From Lithodes maja (Eukaryota; Arthropoda; Malacostraca; Decapoda; Lithodidae), in assembly GCA_037953745.1 (NCBI GenBank), contig JBAKBP010003240.1, forward strand, positions 1-64,000: 64,000 bases of DNA, given 5' to 3'. The stretch's first letter is position 1. Each line of letters begins with the position of its first letter. The position numbers and the translations under genes were made by a program. Shown here piece by piece: positions 15,001 to 26,028 of this stretch. Below the pieces are notes generated by a model. The model was not told where the DNA came from. It made no database searches and worked only from the letters and a program-made list of their open reading frames with translations.

Positions 15001-18000
15001 TATTAATGTCTGTCAGATGTTGAATAGGGTGGGGAAATGTAGCGCTAATAAGTCATGTCCCAGCTATCATTACGTTTGGCATGCTCTGTGCTGTATTAAT
15101 GTCTTGTCAGATGTTGAATAGGGTGGGTAAGTGTAGCGCTAATAAGTCATGTCCCAGCTATCATTACGTTTGGCTTGCTCTGTGCTGTATTAATGTCTGT
15201 CAGATGTTGAATAGGGTGGGTAAGTGTAGCGCTAATAAGTCATGTCCCAGCTATCATTACGTTTGGCTTGCTCTGTGCTGTATTAATGTCTGTCAGATGT
15301 TGAATAGGGGGGGTAAGTGTTGCGCTAATAAGTCATGTCCCAGCTGTCATTACGTTTGGCTTGCTCTGTGCTGTATTAATGTCTGTCAGATGTTGAATAG
15401 GGTGGGTAAGTGTAGCGCTAATAAGTCATGTCCCAGCTATCATTACGTTTGGCTTGCTCTGTGCTGTATTAATGTCTGTCAGATGTTGAATATGGTGGGT
15501 AAGTGTAGCGCTAATAAGTCATGTCCCAGCTATCATTACGTTTGGCTTGCTCTGTGCTGTATTAATGTCTGTCAGATGTTGAATAGGGTGGGTAAGTGTA
15601 GCGCTAATAAGTCTTGTCCCAGCTATCATTACGTTTGGCTTGCTCTGTGCTGTATTAATGTCTGTCAGATGTTGAATAGGGTGGGTAAGTGTAGCGCTAA
15701 TAAGTCATGTCCCAGCTATCATTAGGTTTGGCTTGCTCTGTGCTGTATTAATGTCTGTCAGATGTTGAATAGGGTGGGTAAGTGTAGCACTAATAAGTCA
15801 TGTCCCAGCTATCATTACGTTTGGCTTGCTCTGTGCTGTATTAATGTCTGTCAGATGTTGAATAGGGTGGGTAAGTGTAGCGCTAATAAGTCATGTCCCA
15901 GCTATCATTACGTTTGGCTTGCTCTGTGCTGTATTAATGTCTGTCAGATGTTGAATAGGGTGGGTAAGTGTAGCGCTAATAAGTCATGTCCCAGCTGTCA
16001 TTACGTTTGGCTTGCTCTGTGCTGTATTAATGTCTGTCAGATGTTGAATAGGGTGGGTAAGTGTAGCACTAATAAGTCATGTCCCAGCTATCATTACGTT
16101 TGGCTTGCTCTGTGCTGTATTAATGTCTGTCAGATGTTGAATAGGGTGGGTAAGTGTAGCGCTAATAAGTCATGTCCCAGCTGTCATTACGTTTGGCTTG
16201 CTCTGTGCTGTATTAATGTCTGTCAGATGTTGAATAGGGTGGGTAAGTGTAGCGCTAATAAGTCATGTCCCAGCTATCATTACGTTTGGCTTGCTCTGTG
16301 CTGTATTAATGTCTGTCAGATGTTGAATAGGGTGGGTAAGTGTAGCGCTAATAAGTCATGTCCCAGCTATCATTACATTTGGCTTGCTCTGTGCTGTATT
16401 AATGTCTGTCAGATGTTGAATAGGGTGGGTAAGTGTAGCGCTAATAAGTCATGTCCCAGCTGTCATTACGTTTGGCTTGCTCTGTGCTGTATTAATGTCT
16501 GTCAGATGTTGAATAGGGTGGGTAAGTGTAGCGCTAATAAGTCATGTCCCAGCTATCATTACGTTTGGCTTGCTCTGTGCTGTATTAATGTCTGTCAGAT
16601 GTTGAATATGGTGGGTAAGTGTAGCGCTAGTAAGTCATGTCCCAGCTATCATTACGTTTGGCTTGCTCTGTGCTGTATTAATGTCTGTCAGATGTTGAAT
16701 AGGGTGGGTAAGTGTAGCGCTAATAAGTCTTGTCCCAGCTATCATTACGTTTGGCTTGCTCTGTGCTGTATTAATGTCTGTCAGATGTTGAATAGGGTGG
16801 GTAAGTGTAGCGCTAATAAGTCATGTCCCAGCTATCATTACGTTTGGCTTGCTCTGTGCTGTATTAATGTCTGTCAGATGTTGAATAGGGTGGGTAAGTG
16901 TAGCACTAATAAGTCATGTCCCAGCTATCATTACGTTTGGCTTGCTCTGTGCTGTATTAATGTCTGTCAGATGTTGAATAGGGTGGGTAAGTGTAGCGCT
17001 AATAAGTCATGTCCCAGCTATCATTACGTTTGGCTTGCTCTGTGCTGTATTAATGTCTGTCAGATGTTGAATAGGGTGGGTAAGTGTAGCGCTAATAAGT
17101 CATGTCCCAGCTGTCATTACTTTTGGCTTGCTCTGTGCTGTATTAATGTCTGTCAGATGTTGAATAGGGTGGGTAAGTGTAGCGCTAATAAGTCATGTCC
17201 CAGCTATCATTACGTTTGGCTTGCTCTGTGCTGTATTAATGTCTGTCAGATGTTGAATATGGTGGGTAAGTGTAGCGCTAATAAGTCATGTCCCAGCTAT
17301 CATTACGTTTGGCTTGCTCTGTGCTGTATTAATGTCTGTCAGATGTTGAATAGGGTGGGTAAGTGTACCGCTAATAAGTCTTGTCCCAGCTATCATTACG
17401 TTTGGCTTGCTCTGTGCTGTATTAATGTCAGTCAGATGTTGAATAGGGTGGGTAAGTGTAGCGCTAATAAGTCATGTCCCAGCTATCATTACGTTTGGCT
17501 TGCGCTGTGCTGTATTAATGTCTGTCAGATGTTGAATAGGGTGGGTAAGTGTAGGGCTAATAAGTCATGTCCCAGCTATCATTATGTTTGGCTTGCTCTG
17601 TGCTGTATTAATGTCTGTCAGATGTTGAATAGGGCGGGTAAGTGTAGCACTAATAAGTCATGTAACAGCTGTCATTACGTTTGGCTTGCTCTGTGCTGTA
17701 TTAATGTCTGTCAGATGTTGAATAGAGTGGGTAAGTGTAGCGCTAATAAGTCATGTCCCAGCTATCATTACGTTTGGCTTGCTCTGTGCTGTATTAATGT
17801 CTGTCAGATGTTGAATAGGGTGGGTAAGTGTAGCGCTAATAAGTCATGTCCCAGCTCTCATTACGTTTGGCTTGCTCTGTGCTGTATTAATGTCTGTCAG
17901 ATGTTGAATAGGGTGGGTACGTGTAACGCTAATAAGTCATGTCCCAGCTATCATTACGTTTGGCTTGCTCTGTGCTGTATTAATGTCTGTCAGATGTTGA

Positions 18001-21000
18001 ATAGGGTGGGTAAGTGTAGCGCTATTAAGTCATGTCCCAGCTATCATTACATTTGGCTTGCTCTGTACTGTATTAATGTCTGTCAGATGTTGAATAGGGT
18101 GGGTAAGTGTAGCGCTATTAAGTCATGTCCCAGCTGTCATTACGTTTGGCTTGCTCTGTGCTGTATTAATGTCTGTCAGATGTTGAATAGGGTGGGTAAG
18201 TGTAGCACTAATAAGTCTTGTCCCAGCTATCATTACGTTTGGCTTGCTCTGTGCTGTATTAATGTCTGTCAGATGTTGAATAGGGTGGGTAAGTGTAGCG
18301 CAAATAAGTCATGTCCCAGCTGTCATTACGTTTGGCTTGCTCTGTGCTGTATGAATGTCTGTCAGATGTTGAATAGGGTGGGTAAGTGTAGCGCTAATAA
18401 GTCATGTCCCAGCTATCATTACGTTTGGCTTGCTCTGTGCTGTATTAATGTCTGTCAGATGTTGAATAGGGTGGGTAAGTGTAGCACTAATAAGTCATGT
18501 CCCAGCTATCATTACGTTTGGCTTGCTCTGTGCTGTATTAATGTCTGTCAGATGTTGAATAGGGTGGGTAAGTGTAGCACTAATAAGTCATGTCCCAGCT
18601 ATCATTACATTTAGCTTGCTCTGTGCTGTATTAATGTCTGTCAGATGTTGAATAGGGTGGGTAAGTGTAGCGCTAATAAGTCATGTCCCAGCTGTCATTA
18701 CGTTTGGCTTGCTCTGTGCTGTATTAATGTCTGTCAGATGTTGAATAGGGTGGGTAAGTGTAGCGCTAATAAGTCATGTCCCAGCTATCATTACGTTTGG
18801 CATGCTCTGTGCTGTATTAATGTCTGTCAGATGTTGAATAGGGTGGGTAAGTGTAGCGCTAATAAGTCATGTCCCAGCTATCATTACGTTTGGCTTGCTC
18901 TGTGCTGTATTAATGTCTGTCAGATGTTGAATAGGGTGGGTAAGTGTAGCACTAATAAGTCATGTCCCAGCTATCATTATGTTTGGCTTGCTCTGTGCTG
19001 TATTAATGTCTGTCAGATGTTGAATAGGGTGGGTAAGTGTAGCGCTAATAAGTCATGTCCCAGCTGTCATTATGTTTGGCTTGCTCTGTGCTGTATTAAT
19101 GTCTGTCAGATGTTGAATAGGGTGGGTAAGTGTTGCGCTAATAAGTCATGTCCCAGCTATCATTACGTTTGGCTTGCTCTGTGCTGTATTAATGTCTGTC
19201 AGATGTTGAATATGGTGGGTAAGTGTAGCGTTAATAAGTCATGTCCCAGCTATCATTACGTTTGGCTTGCTCCGTGCTGTATTAATGTCTGTCAGATGTT
19301 GAATAGGGTGGGTAAGTGTAGCGCTAATAAGTCTTGTCCCAGCTATCATTACGTTTGGCTTGCTCTGTGCTGTATTAATGTCTGTCAGATGTTGAATAGG
19401 GTGGGTAAGTGTAGCGCTAATAAGTCATGTCCCAGCTATCATTAGGTTTGGCTTGCTCTGTGCTGTATTAATGTCTGTCAGATGTTGAATAGGGTGGGTA
19501 AGTGTAGCACTAATAAGTCATGTCCCAGCTATCATTACGTTTGGCTTGCTCTGTGCTGTATTAATGTCTGTCAGATGTTGAATAGGGTGGGTAAGTGTAG
19601 CGCTAATAAGTCATGTCCCAGCTATCATTACGTTTGGCTTGCTCTGTGCTGTATTAATGTCTGTCAGATGTTGAATAGGGTGGGTAAGTGTAGCGCTAAT
19701 AAGTTATGTCCCAGCTGTCATTACTTTTGGCTTGCTCTGTGCTGTATTAATGTCTGTCAGATGTTGAATAGGGTGGGTAAGTGTAGCGCTAATAAGTCAT
19801 GTCCCAGCTATCATTACGTTTGGCTTGCTCTGTGCTGTATTAATGTCTGTCAGATGTTGAATAGGGTGGGTAAGTGTAGCGCTAATAAGTCATGTCCCAG
19901 CTATCATTACGTTTGGCTTGCTCTGTGCTGTATTAATGTCTGTCAGATGTTGAATAGGGTGGGTAAGTGTAGGGCTAATAAGTCATGTCCCAGCTATCAT
20001 TACGTTTGGCTTGCTCTGTGCTGTATTAATGTCTGTCAGATGTTGAATAGGGTGGGTAAGTGTAGCGCTAATAAGTCATGTCCCAGCTATCATTATGTTT
20101 GGCTTGCTCTGTGCTGTATTAATGTCTGTCAGATGTTGAATAGGGTGGGTAAGTGTAGCGCTAATTAGTCATGTCCCAGCTGTCATTACGTTTGGCTTGC
20201 TCTGTGCTGTATTAATGTCTGTCAGATGTTGAATAGGGTGGGTAAGTGTAGCGCTAATAAGTCATGTCCCAGCTATCATTGCGTTTGGCTTGCTCTGTGC
20301 TGTATTAATGTCTGTCAGATGTTGAATAGGGTGGGTAAGTGTAGCGCTAATAAGTCATGTCCCAGCTATCATTATGTTTGGCTTGCTCTGTGCTGTATTA
20401 ATGTCAGTCAGATGTTGAATAGGGTGGGTAAGTGTAGCGCTAATAAGTCATGTCCCAGCTATCATTACGTTTGGCTTGCGCTGTGCTGTATTAATGTCTG
20501 TCAGATGTTGAATAGGGTGGGTAAGTGTAGGGCTAATAAGTCATGTCCCAGCTATCATTATGTTTGGCTTGCTCTGTGCTGTATTAATGTCTGTCAGATG
20601 TTGAATAGGGCGGGTAAGTGTAGCACTAATAAGTCATGTAACAGCTGTCATTACGTTTGGCTTGCTCTGTGCTGTATTAATGTCTGTCAGATGTTGAATA
20701 GAGTGGGTAAGTGTAGCGCTAATAAGTCATGTCCCAGCTATCATTACGTTTGGCTTGCTCTGTGCTGTATTAATGTCTGTCAGATGTTGAATAGGGTGGG
20801 TAAGTGTAGCGCTAATAAGTCATGTCCCAGCTCTCATTACGTTTGGCTTGCTCTGTGCTGTATTAATGTCTGTCAGATGTTGAATAGGGTGGGTACGTGT
20901 AACGCTAATAAGTCATGTCCCAGCTATCATTACGTTTGGCTTGCTCTGTGCTGTATTAATGTCTGTCAGATGTTGAATAGGGTGGGTAAGTGTAGCGCTA

Positions 21001-22474
21001 TTAAGTCATGTCCCAGCTATCATTACATTTGGCTTGCTCTGTACTGTATTAATGTCTGTCAGATGTTGAATAGGGTGGGTAAGTGTAGCGCTATTAAGTC
21101 ATGTCCCAGCTGTCATTACGTTTGGCTTGCTCTGTGCTGTATTAATGTCTGTCAGATGTTGAATAGGGTGGGTAAGTGTAGCACTAATAAGTCTTGTCCC
21201 AGCTATCATTACGTTTGGCTTGCTCTGTGCTGTATTAATGTCTGTCAGATGTTGAAAAGGGTGGGTAAGTGTAGCGCAAATAAGTCATGTCCCAGCTGTC
21301 ATTACGTTTGGCTTGCTCTGTGCTGTATGAATGTCTGTCAGATGTTGAATAGGGTGGGTAAGTGTAGCGCTAATAAGTCATGTCCCAGCTATCATTACGT
21401 TTGGCTTGCTCTGTGCTGTATTAATGTCTGTCAGATGTTGAATAGGGTGGGTAAGTGTAGCACTAATAAGTCATGTCCCAGCTATCATTACGTTTGGCTT
21501 GCTCTGTGCTGTATTAATGTCTGTCAGATGTTGAATAGGGTGGGTAAGTGTAGCGCTAATAAGTCATGTCCCAGCTGTCATTACGTTTGGCTTGCTCTGT
21601 GCTGTATTAATGTCTGTCAGATGTTGAATAGGGTGGGTAAGTGTAGCGCTAATAAGTCATGTCCCAGCTGTCATTACGTTTGGCTTGCTCTGTGCTGTAT
21701 TAATGTCTGTCAGATGTTGAATAGGGTGGGTAAGTGTAGCGCTAATAAGTCATGTCCCAGCTGTCATTACGTTTGGCTTGCTCTGTGCTGTATTAATGTC
21801 TGTCAGATGTTGAATAGGGTGGGTAAGTGTAGCGCTAATAAGTCATGTCCCAGCTGTCATTACGTTTGGCTTGCTCTGTGCTGTATTAATGTCTGTCAGA
21901 TGTTGAATAGGGTGGGTAAGTGTAGCGCTAATAAGTCATGTCCCAGCTGTCATTACGTTTGGCTTGCTCTGTGCTGTATTAATGTCTGTCAGATGTTGAA
22001 TAGGGTGGGTAAGTGTAGCGCTAATAAGTCATGTCCCAGCTGTCATTATGTTTGGCTTGCTCTGTGCTGTATTAATGTCTGTCAGATGTTGAATAGGGTG
22101 GGTAAGTGTAGCGCTAATAAGTCATGTCCCAGCTGTCATTACATTTGGCTTGCTCTGTGCTGTATTAATGTCTATGTTGAATAGGGTGGGTAAGTGTAGC
22201 GCTAATAAGTCATGTCCCAGCTGTCATTACGTTTGGCTTGCTCTGTGCTGTATTAATGTCTGTCTGATGTTGAATAGGGTGGGTAAGTGTAGCGCTAATA
22301 AGTCATGTCCCAGCTGTCATTACGTTTGGCTTGCTCTGTGCTGTATTAATGTCTGTCTGATGTTGAATAGGGTGGGTAAGTGTAGCGCTAATAAGTCATG
22401 TCCCAGCTGTCATTACGTTTGGCTTGCTCTGTGCTGTATTAATGTCTGTCTGATGTTGAATAGGGTGGGTAAGT
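1..22474 (+). repeat. 93-bp satellite array, about 240 monomers, with higher-order structure
   Basis: A tandem array of a 93-bp unit; for example the 'atgttgaataggg' box recurs at 48 and 141. It begins mid-monomer at position 1, so it continues outside the window. Most monomers differ by a few substitutions; one-base indels at short homopolymers (for example near 795, 1018, 1590, 11338, 13126) shift the register. One plus-strand frame of the consensus lacks stops and gives a 31-residue Cys-rich repeat, producing long spurious ORFs. Marker variants recur at whole-monomer spacing: the 'ggtacgtgtaacgc' variant lies at 4991, 9641, 14381, 17916 and 20892 (about 50, 51, 38 and 32 monomers apart). 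This shows amplification of blocks of many monomers. No function is assigned; it may be centromeric or heterochromatic (inference). Confidence 0.98.
21541..22474 (+). repeat. Homogenised sub-block of the 93-bp satellite
   Basis: The last ten or so monomers before the LINE insertion are nearly identical and all carry 'agctgtcatt' where most of the array has 'agctatcatt'. The last three also change 'tgtcagatg' to 'tgtctgatg', and one monomer at about 22172 lacks several bases before its 'atgttg' box. This looks like a local, recent expansion near the array edge. The same subtype continues past the insertion at 23161. Confidence 0.85.
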
Positions 22475-23160
22475 CTATCTATCTATCTATTGCCCGACGC
22501 CGTGATCCCCGAAGGGGTGGCCACGAACGAACCGCCCCCATGCACCTCTGTCCCCAGTCAGTCGACGCCCCTCCCCCCAACCAGCACCGCCTTCGTTCAT
22601 GTAGTTCCTCACTCCATCCTTCCACCTCATATTCGGTCTACCTCTCCCCCTCTGTCCCTCCACCTCGCTCTCGTACACCCTCTTAGTCATTCTCTCGCTT
22701 TCCATACGTTCCATATGGCCGAACCATCTCAAGTTGTTCCTTTTCACACTTTCCAGCACATCTACCTCCACACCACACCTCCTTCTTACTTCCTCATTAG
22801 TCTGTCTATCCCTCCATGTAACTCCGCACGCACTCCTTAAGTAATTCATTTCCACTGCTCTCACTCTTGGTCTGAGTCTCTCAACCAACGTCCATGCTTC
22901 GCTTCCGTAAGTCAGTGTCGGGATTACCACACTGTCATGCAAGGACTTCTTCACTTCCATACTGACCACCCTATTTCTTGTTACTGCTTTTAGCGTTCCT
23001 ACAACCCTCTTCCCCTGTTGTACCCTCTCCCGCACCTCTTCATCCATAGTCCCATCTTTACTCAACACACTGCCCAGATACTTAAAAGAGTTGACGATCT
23101 CCATAGCCTGACCGTTCAGCTTCACCTCACACTCTGTGACTTCACCCCTTTCGAAGACCA
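22475..23160 (-). mobile_element. 5'-truncated non-LTR retrotransposon (LINE family E) with 9-bp TSD, copy 1
   Basis: A LINE 3' segment is inserted inside the satellite. The duplicated satellite sequence TGGGTAAGT flanks it at 22466-22474 and 23161-23169. Read on the minus strand it ends in a (GATA)n-type tail, seen as 'ctatctatctat' at 22475-22490. The 5' end is truncated at 23160. A second copy with the same 3' end is at 49297-49792. Confidence 0.93.
22487..23160 (-). pseudogene. C-terminal part of a LINE reverse transcriptase ORF (family E)
   Basis: About 224 residues of uninterrupted frame match the region after the reverse transcriptase core in endonuclease/RT LINEs: 'FKYLGSVLSKDG' near the start, 'TYGSEAWTL' near residue 85, 'WRDRQTNEEVRRR', then 'RWFGHMERM' and a basic 'GQRGRGRP' tail. 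These are landmarks of RTE-like ORFs (clade is inference). The catalytic palm motifs are absent because the copy is 5' truncated, so it cannot encode an active polymerase. The apparent start codon at 23159-23161 is formed by the junction with satellite DNA and is not a real start. The frame stops just before the GATA-type tail, so the element has almost no 3' UTR. Confidence 0.85.
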
Positions 23161-23866
23161 TGGGTAAGTGTAGCGCTAATAAGTCATGTCCCAGCTGTCA
23201 TTACGTTTGGCTTGCTCTGTGCTGTATTAATGTCTGTCTGATGTTGAATAGGGCGGGTAAGTGTAGCGCTAATAAGTCATGTCCCAGCTGTCATTACGTT
23301 TGGCTTGCTCTGTGCTGTATTAATGTCTGTCTGATGTTGAATAGGGTGGGTAAGTGTAGCGCTAATAAGTCATGTCCCAGCTGTCATTACGTTTGGCTTG
23401 CTCTGTGCTGTATTAATGTCTGTCTGATGTTGAATAGGGTGGGTAAGTGTAGCGCTAATAAGTCATGTCCCAGCTGTCATTATGTTTGGCTTGCTCTGTG
23501 CTGTATTAATGTCTGTCTGATGTTGAATAGGGTGGGTAAGTGTAGCGCTAATAAGTCATGTCCCAGCTGTCATTACGTTTGGCTTGCTCTGTGCTGTATT
23601 AATGTCTGTCTGATGTTGAATAGGGTGGGTAAGTGTAGCGCTAATAAGTCATGTCCCAGCTGTCATTACGTTTGGCTTGCTCTGTGCTGTATTAATGTCT
23701 GTCTGATGTTGAATAGGGTGGGTAAGTGTAGCGCTAATAAGTCATGTCCCAGCTGTCATTACGTTTTGCTTGCTCTGTGCTGTATTAATGTCTGTCTGAT
23801 GTTGAATAGGGTGGGTAAGTGTAGCGCTAATAAGTCATGTCCCAGCTGTTATTACGTTTGGCTTGC
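23161..23866 (+). repeat. 93-bp satellite array resumes, about 7.6 monomers
   Basis: Monomers continue in phase after the LINE insertion, all of the 'agctgtcatt' / 'tgtctgatg' subtype. The array is cut at about 23866 by a second retrotransposon. Confidence 0.96.
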
Positions 23867-25145
23867 TGTTTTTTGTTTACTTTTTATTTTTTTCTATGTG
23901 ATTGAGGGAGGCAAAAGGCAGAACTGCCTATAGCGAGTGCCTCCCCCATAGTTGAAAGAGTGACAGGGCCAAAATCAAGGGACGTTCTAGCCAAAATGCC
24001 TGGACACACGGAGTTTGAAGCAATTTAAGTCATAGGAAGAGGGAAAGACTGATTCTGGGAGAGAGTTCCAGAGCTCAGCTGTTGAGTAGAAGAAAGACTG
24101 AGAGTAACGTTTCACTCTCGGGTTGGAGAGTTGCACAGAGTAGGGGTGGGATTGAGTTGCAAGACGGGTATCACGTGCCCTACGTAAAGGAGGTGGTATA
24201 CGCTGGGAAAGCTCTGAGGAACACTGATTATTATAGTAGCGATAGAATAGCGAGAGAGATGCAACATTGCAGCGGAGAGAGAGAGATTGCAGAGAGTTGG
24301 TGAGTGGACGGGAGTTAATGATACGAAAGGCCTTCCTTTCAATTTTGTCTAGGAGAGCGGTGTGAGAGGAACCTCCCCACACATGTGAACAATACTCAAT
24401 ACAAGGACGCACTATGCCCCTGTACAGAGCAAGAAGCTGTGCAGGGGAAAAGAACCCCCTAAGGCGGTTGAGCACACCCAGCTTCTGGGAGGCTGCCTTA
24501 GCAAGACTGGTAATATGGTCCTTCCAACTGAGAGCAGAAGAAAAAGAGACACCAAGAATATTGAGAGAAGATGAAGGATTGATTTTTGTATTGTTGAAGA
24601 ATAAGGGATAGTCCGCTGGGAGTTCCTTACGGGTAGATAGATGGAGAAATTGGGTTTTGGAAGCATTAAAGGTAACAAGGTTTTCTCTGCCCCAATTGGA
24701 GATAGTATTTAGATCAGAATTTAAGAGTTCTATGGCTTCATTACGTTTGTCGTTGAGGGAGTGCTGGCTGGGGCGTTCTGAAAAACTAATGGAGTTGTGT
24801 AAGGTTGAGTAGTCTGCGTATGAATGGATGGGAATTGAGGTACAGTTGAGGAGATCATTTATAAATATTAGAAAGAGAATAGGAGATAGGACAGAGCCCT
24901 GAGGAACACCGGAGTTTATAGGGTGAGGAAGTGAACAATGGCCGTCCACAACCATGGCTATGGAACGGCCGGAAAGGAAATTAGAGCAAAAGGCACAGAT
25001 GGAGGGATAGAAACCGAAGGAGGGTAGTTTAGAAATTAAAGATTTGTGCCAGACTCTATCGAAGGCTTTCGATATGTCTAGTGCAATAGAAAAAGTCTCA
25101 CCGAAGTCCCGAAAGGAGGATGACCAAGAGTTAGTAAGATATGAG
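23867..25145 (-). mobile_element. 5'-truncated non-LTR retrotransposon (Jockey-like, family F)
   Basis: The element separates the homogeneous monomers ending at 23866 from diverged monomers starting near 25146. On the minus strand its 3' end is an A-rich stretch (complement of the T-rich 23869-23897). The short sequence 'gctgt' borders both sides, but because it is also part of the satellite I cannot fix the target-site duplication. Confidence 0.85.
23987..25145 (-). pseudogene. LINE reverse transcriptase, C-terminal half, catalytic motif altered
   Basis: An uninterrupted minus-strand frame runs from about 25145 to 23987; a Met at 24955 is internal. Visible motifs in order: palm motif A 'ALDISKAFDRVWH' (around 25075-25040), 'INSGVPQGSVLSPILFLIFINDLL' region (motif B and start of C), then 'SYADYSTLH' where active enzymes have YADD, followed by the thumb and the conserved 'RGIVRPCIEYCSHVWGG' and 'AELWNSLP' blocks. 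The second catalytic Asp of motif C is Tyr, so this copy should be inactive as a polymerase although its frame is open. Endonuclease and fingers are missing. The blocks fit the Jockey superfamily; the exact clade is inference. Confidence 0.87.
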
Positions 25146-25375
25146 CTGTGTTAATGTGTCTGTCTGATGTTGAATAGGGTGGGTAAGTGTAGCACTAATA
25201 AGTCATGTCTCAGCTGTCATTACGTTTGGCTTGCTGTGTGCTGTGTTAATGTCTGTCTGATGTTGAATAGGGTGGGTAAGTGTAGCGCTAATAAGTCATG
25301 TCTCAGCTGTCATTACGTTTGGCTTGCTGTGTGCTGTGTAATGTCTGTCAGATGTTGAATAGGGTGGGTAAGTGT
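25146..25375 (+). repeat. Diverged edge of the 93-bp satellite, about 2.5 monomers
   Basis: Monomers here carry changes not seen inside the array, such as 'tgtctcagctg' and 'gctgtgtgctgtgttaatg', and the last breaks off at 'gtgtaggaac' near 25375. Divergent terminal monomers are normal at satellite array edges. Confidence 0.93.
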
Positions 25376-25513
25376 AGGAACATGTTTGTATATTTCACTC
25401 GATATGAAAAAATAAAGCTTAGATATAACTGATACCAATTATTGATCAAAACATATTTGGTGCCGAGACATCACTTATTAGCGCGACTGTACATTACATA
25501 TACATATACTTGA

Positions 25514-25725
25514 TTAACCCATTCAGTGTCAGGGGCGTCCTATTTATCTTACTCTGGTAACTATTAGACAATTTTATTCATCTTACGAACGACCTCTAGC
25601 AATAATAAGGCTTCAAACTATCTCAACTAACCCTTTTAACGACCACAGATCCTCCCTAAGCTGCATAATATCGTCTAAATATAGCTAGAATATAATATAA
25701 CACACGTCGCTGGTACTCAGAAGGT
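25514..25725 (+). mobile_element. MITE family 1 (TTAA type), degraded copy
   Basis: It starts with TTAACCC at 25514 and aligns along its length with the copies at 57517, 60148, 61264 and 55040 (shared internal blocks 'ataaggcttc', 'aacccttttaac', 'cataatatcgtctaaatata'). The right terminus 'cagaaggtatt' has lost its TTAA. This is the most degraded of five copies. Confidence 0.75.
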
Positions 25726-26028
25726 ATTCCGTGGTACGAGATATATTTGTACATTCTTCGGTAGAAAAACTCCTCTTGGTAATTATCTTGAATAGACTCG
25801 CAGCCTTATTTGAGAGTTTGTTTGGCCAATTGTTTTTGGCAATGGTAGTTTTGATGCTATTAGTTATAATTCCACTGTGGGAGAAACCCTATATAACCCC
25901 ATTATCCAACAATCTTAAGATAACTCCCCCCGATAGTGGGGAGGGCTATGAAGATCAGGGAAAATGAGGGGTTAAAGTAATATAGTAAAATAATGAAGAA
26001 TAGGAATGTGTGAAATGCCAAAAATGCC
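25726..26028. other. No recognised feature
   Basis: Mixed AT-rich sequence. A 78-codon open frame at 25731 has no recognisable motif and I do not support it as a gene. Confidence 0.6.

Noticed and set aside
24..22184. Long plus-strand ORFs of 31-residue Cys-rich repeats (up to 950 codons)
   Set aside because: They follow from a 93-bp period and a stop-free consensus frame. Indels break them often, and a TAG variant is multiplied with the array; no start or promoter context is seen.
25731..25967. 78-codon hydrophobic ORF
   Set aside because: No recognisable motif, it partly follows a MITE, and the length is expected by chance in this much sequence.
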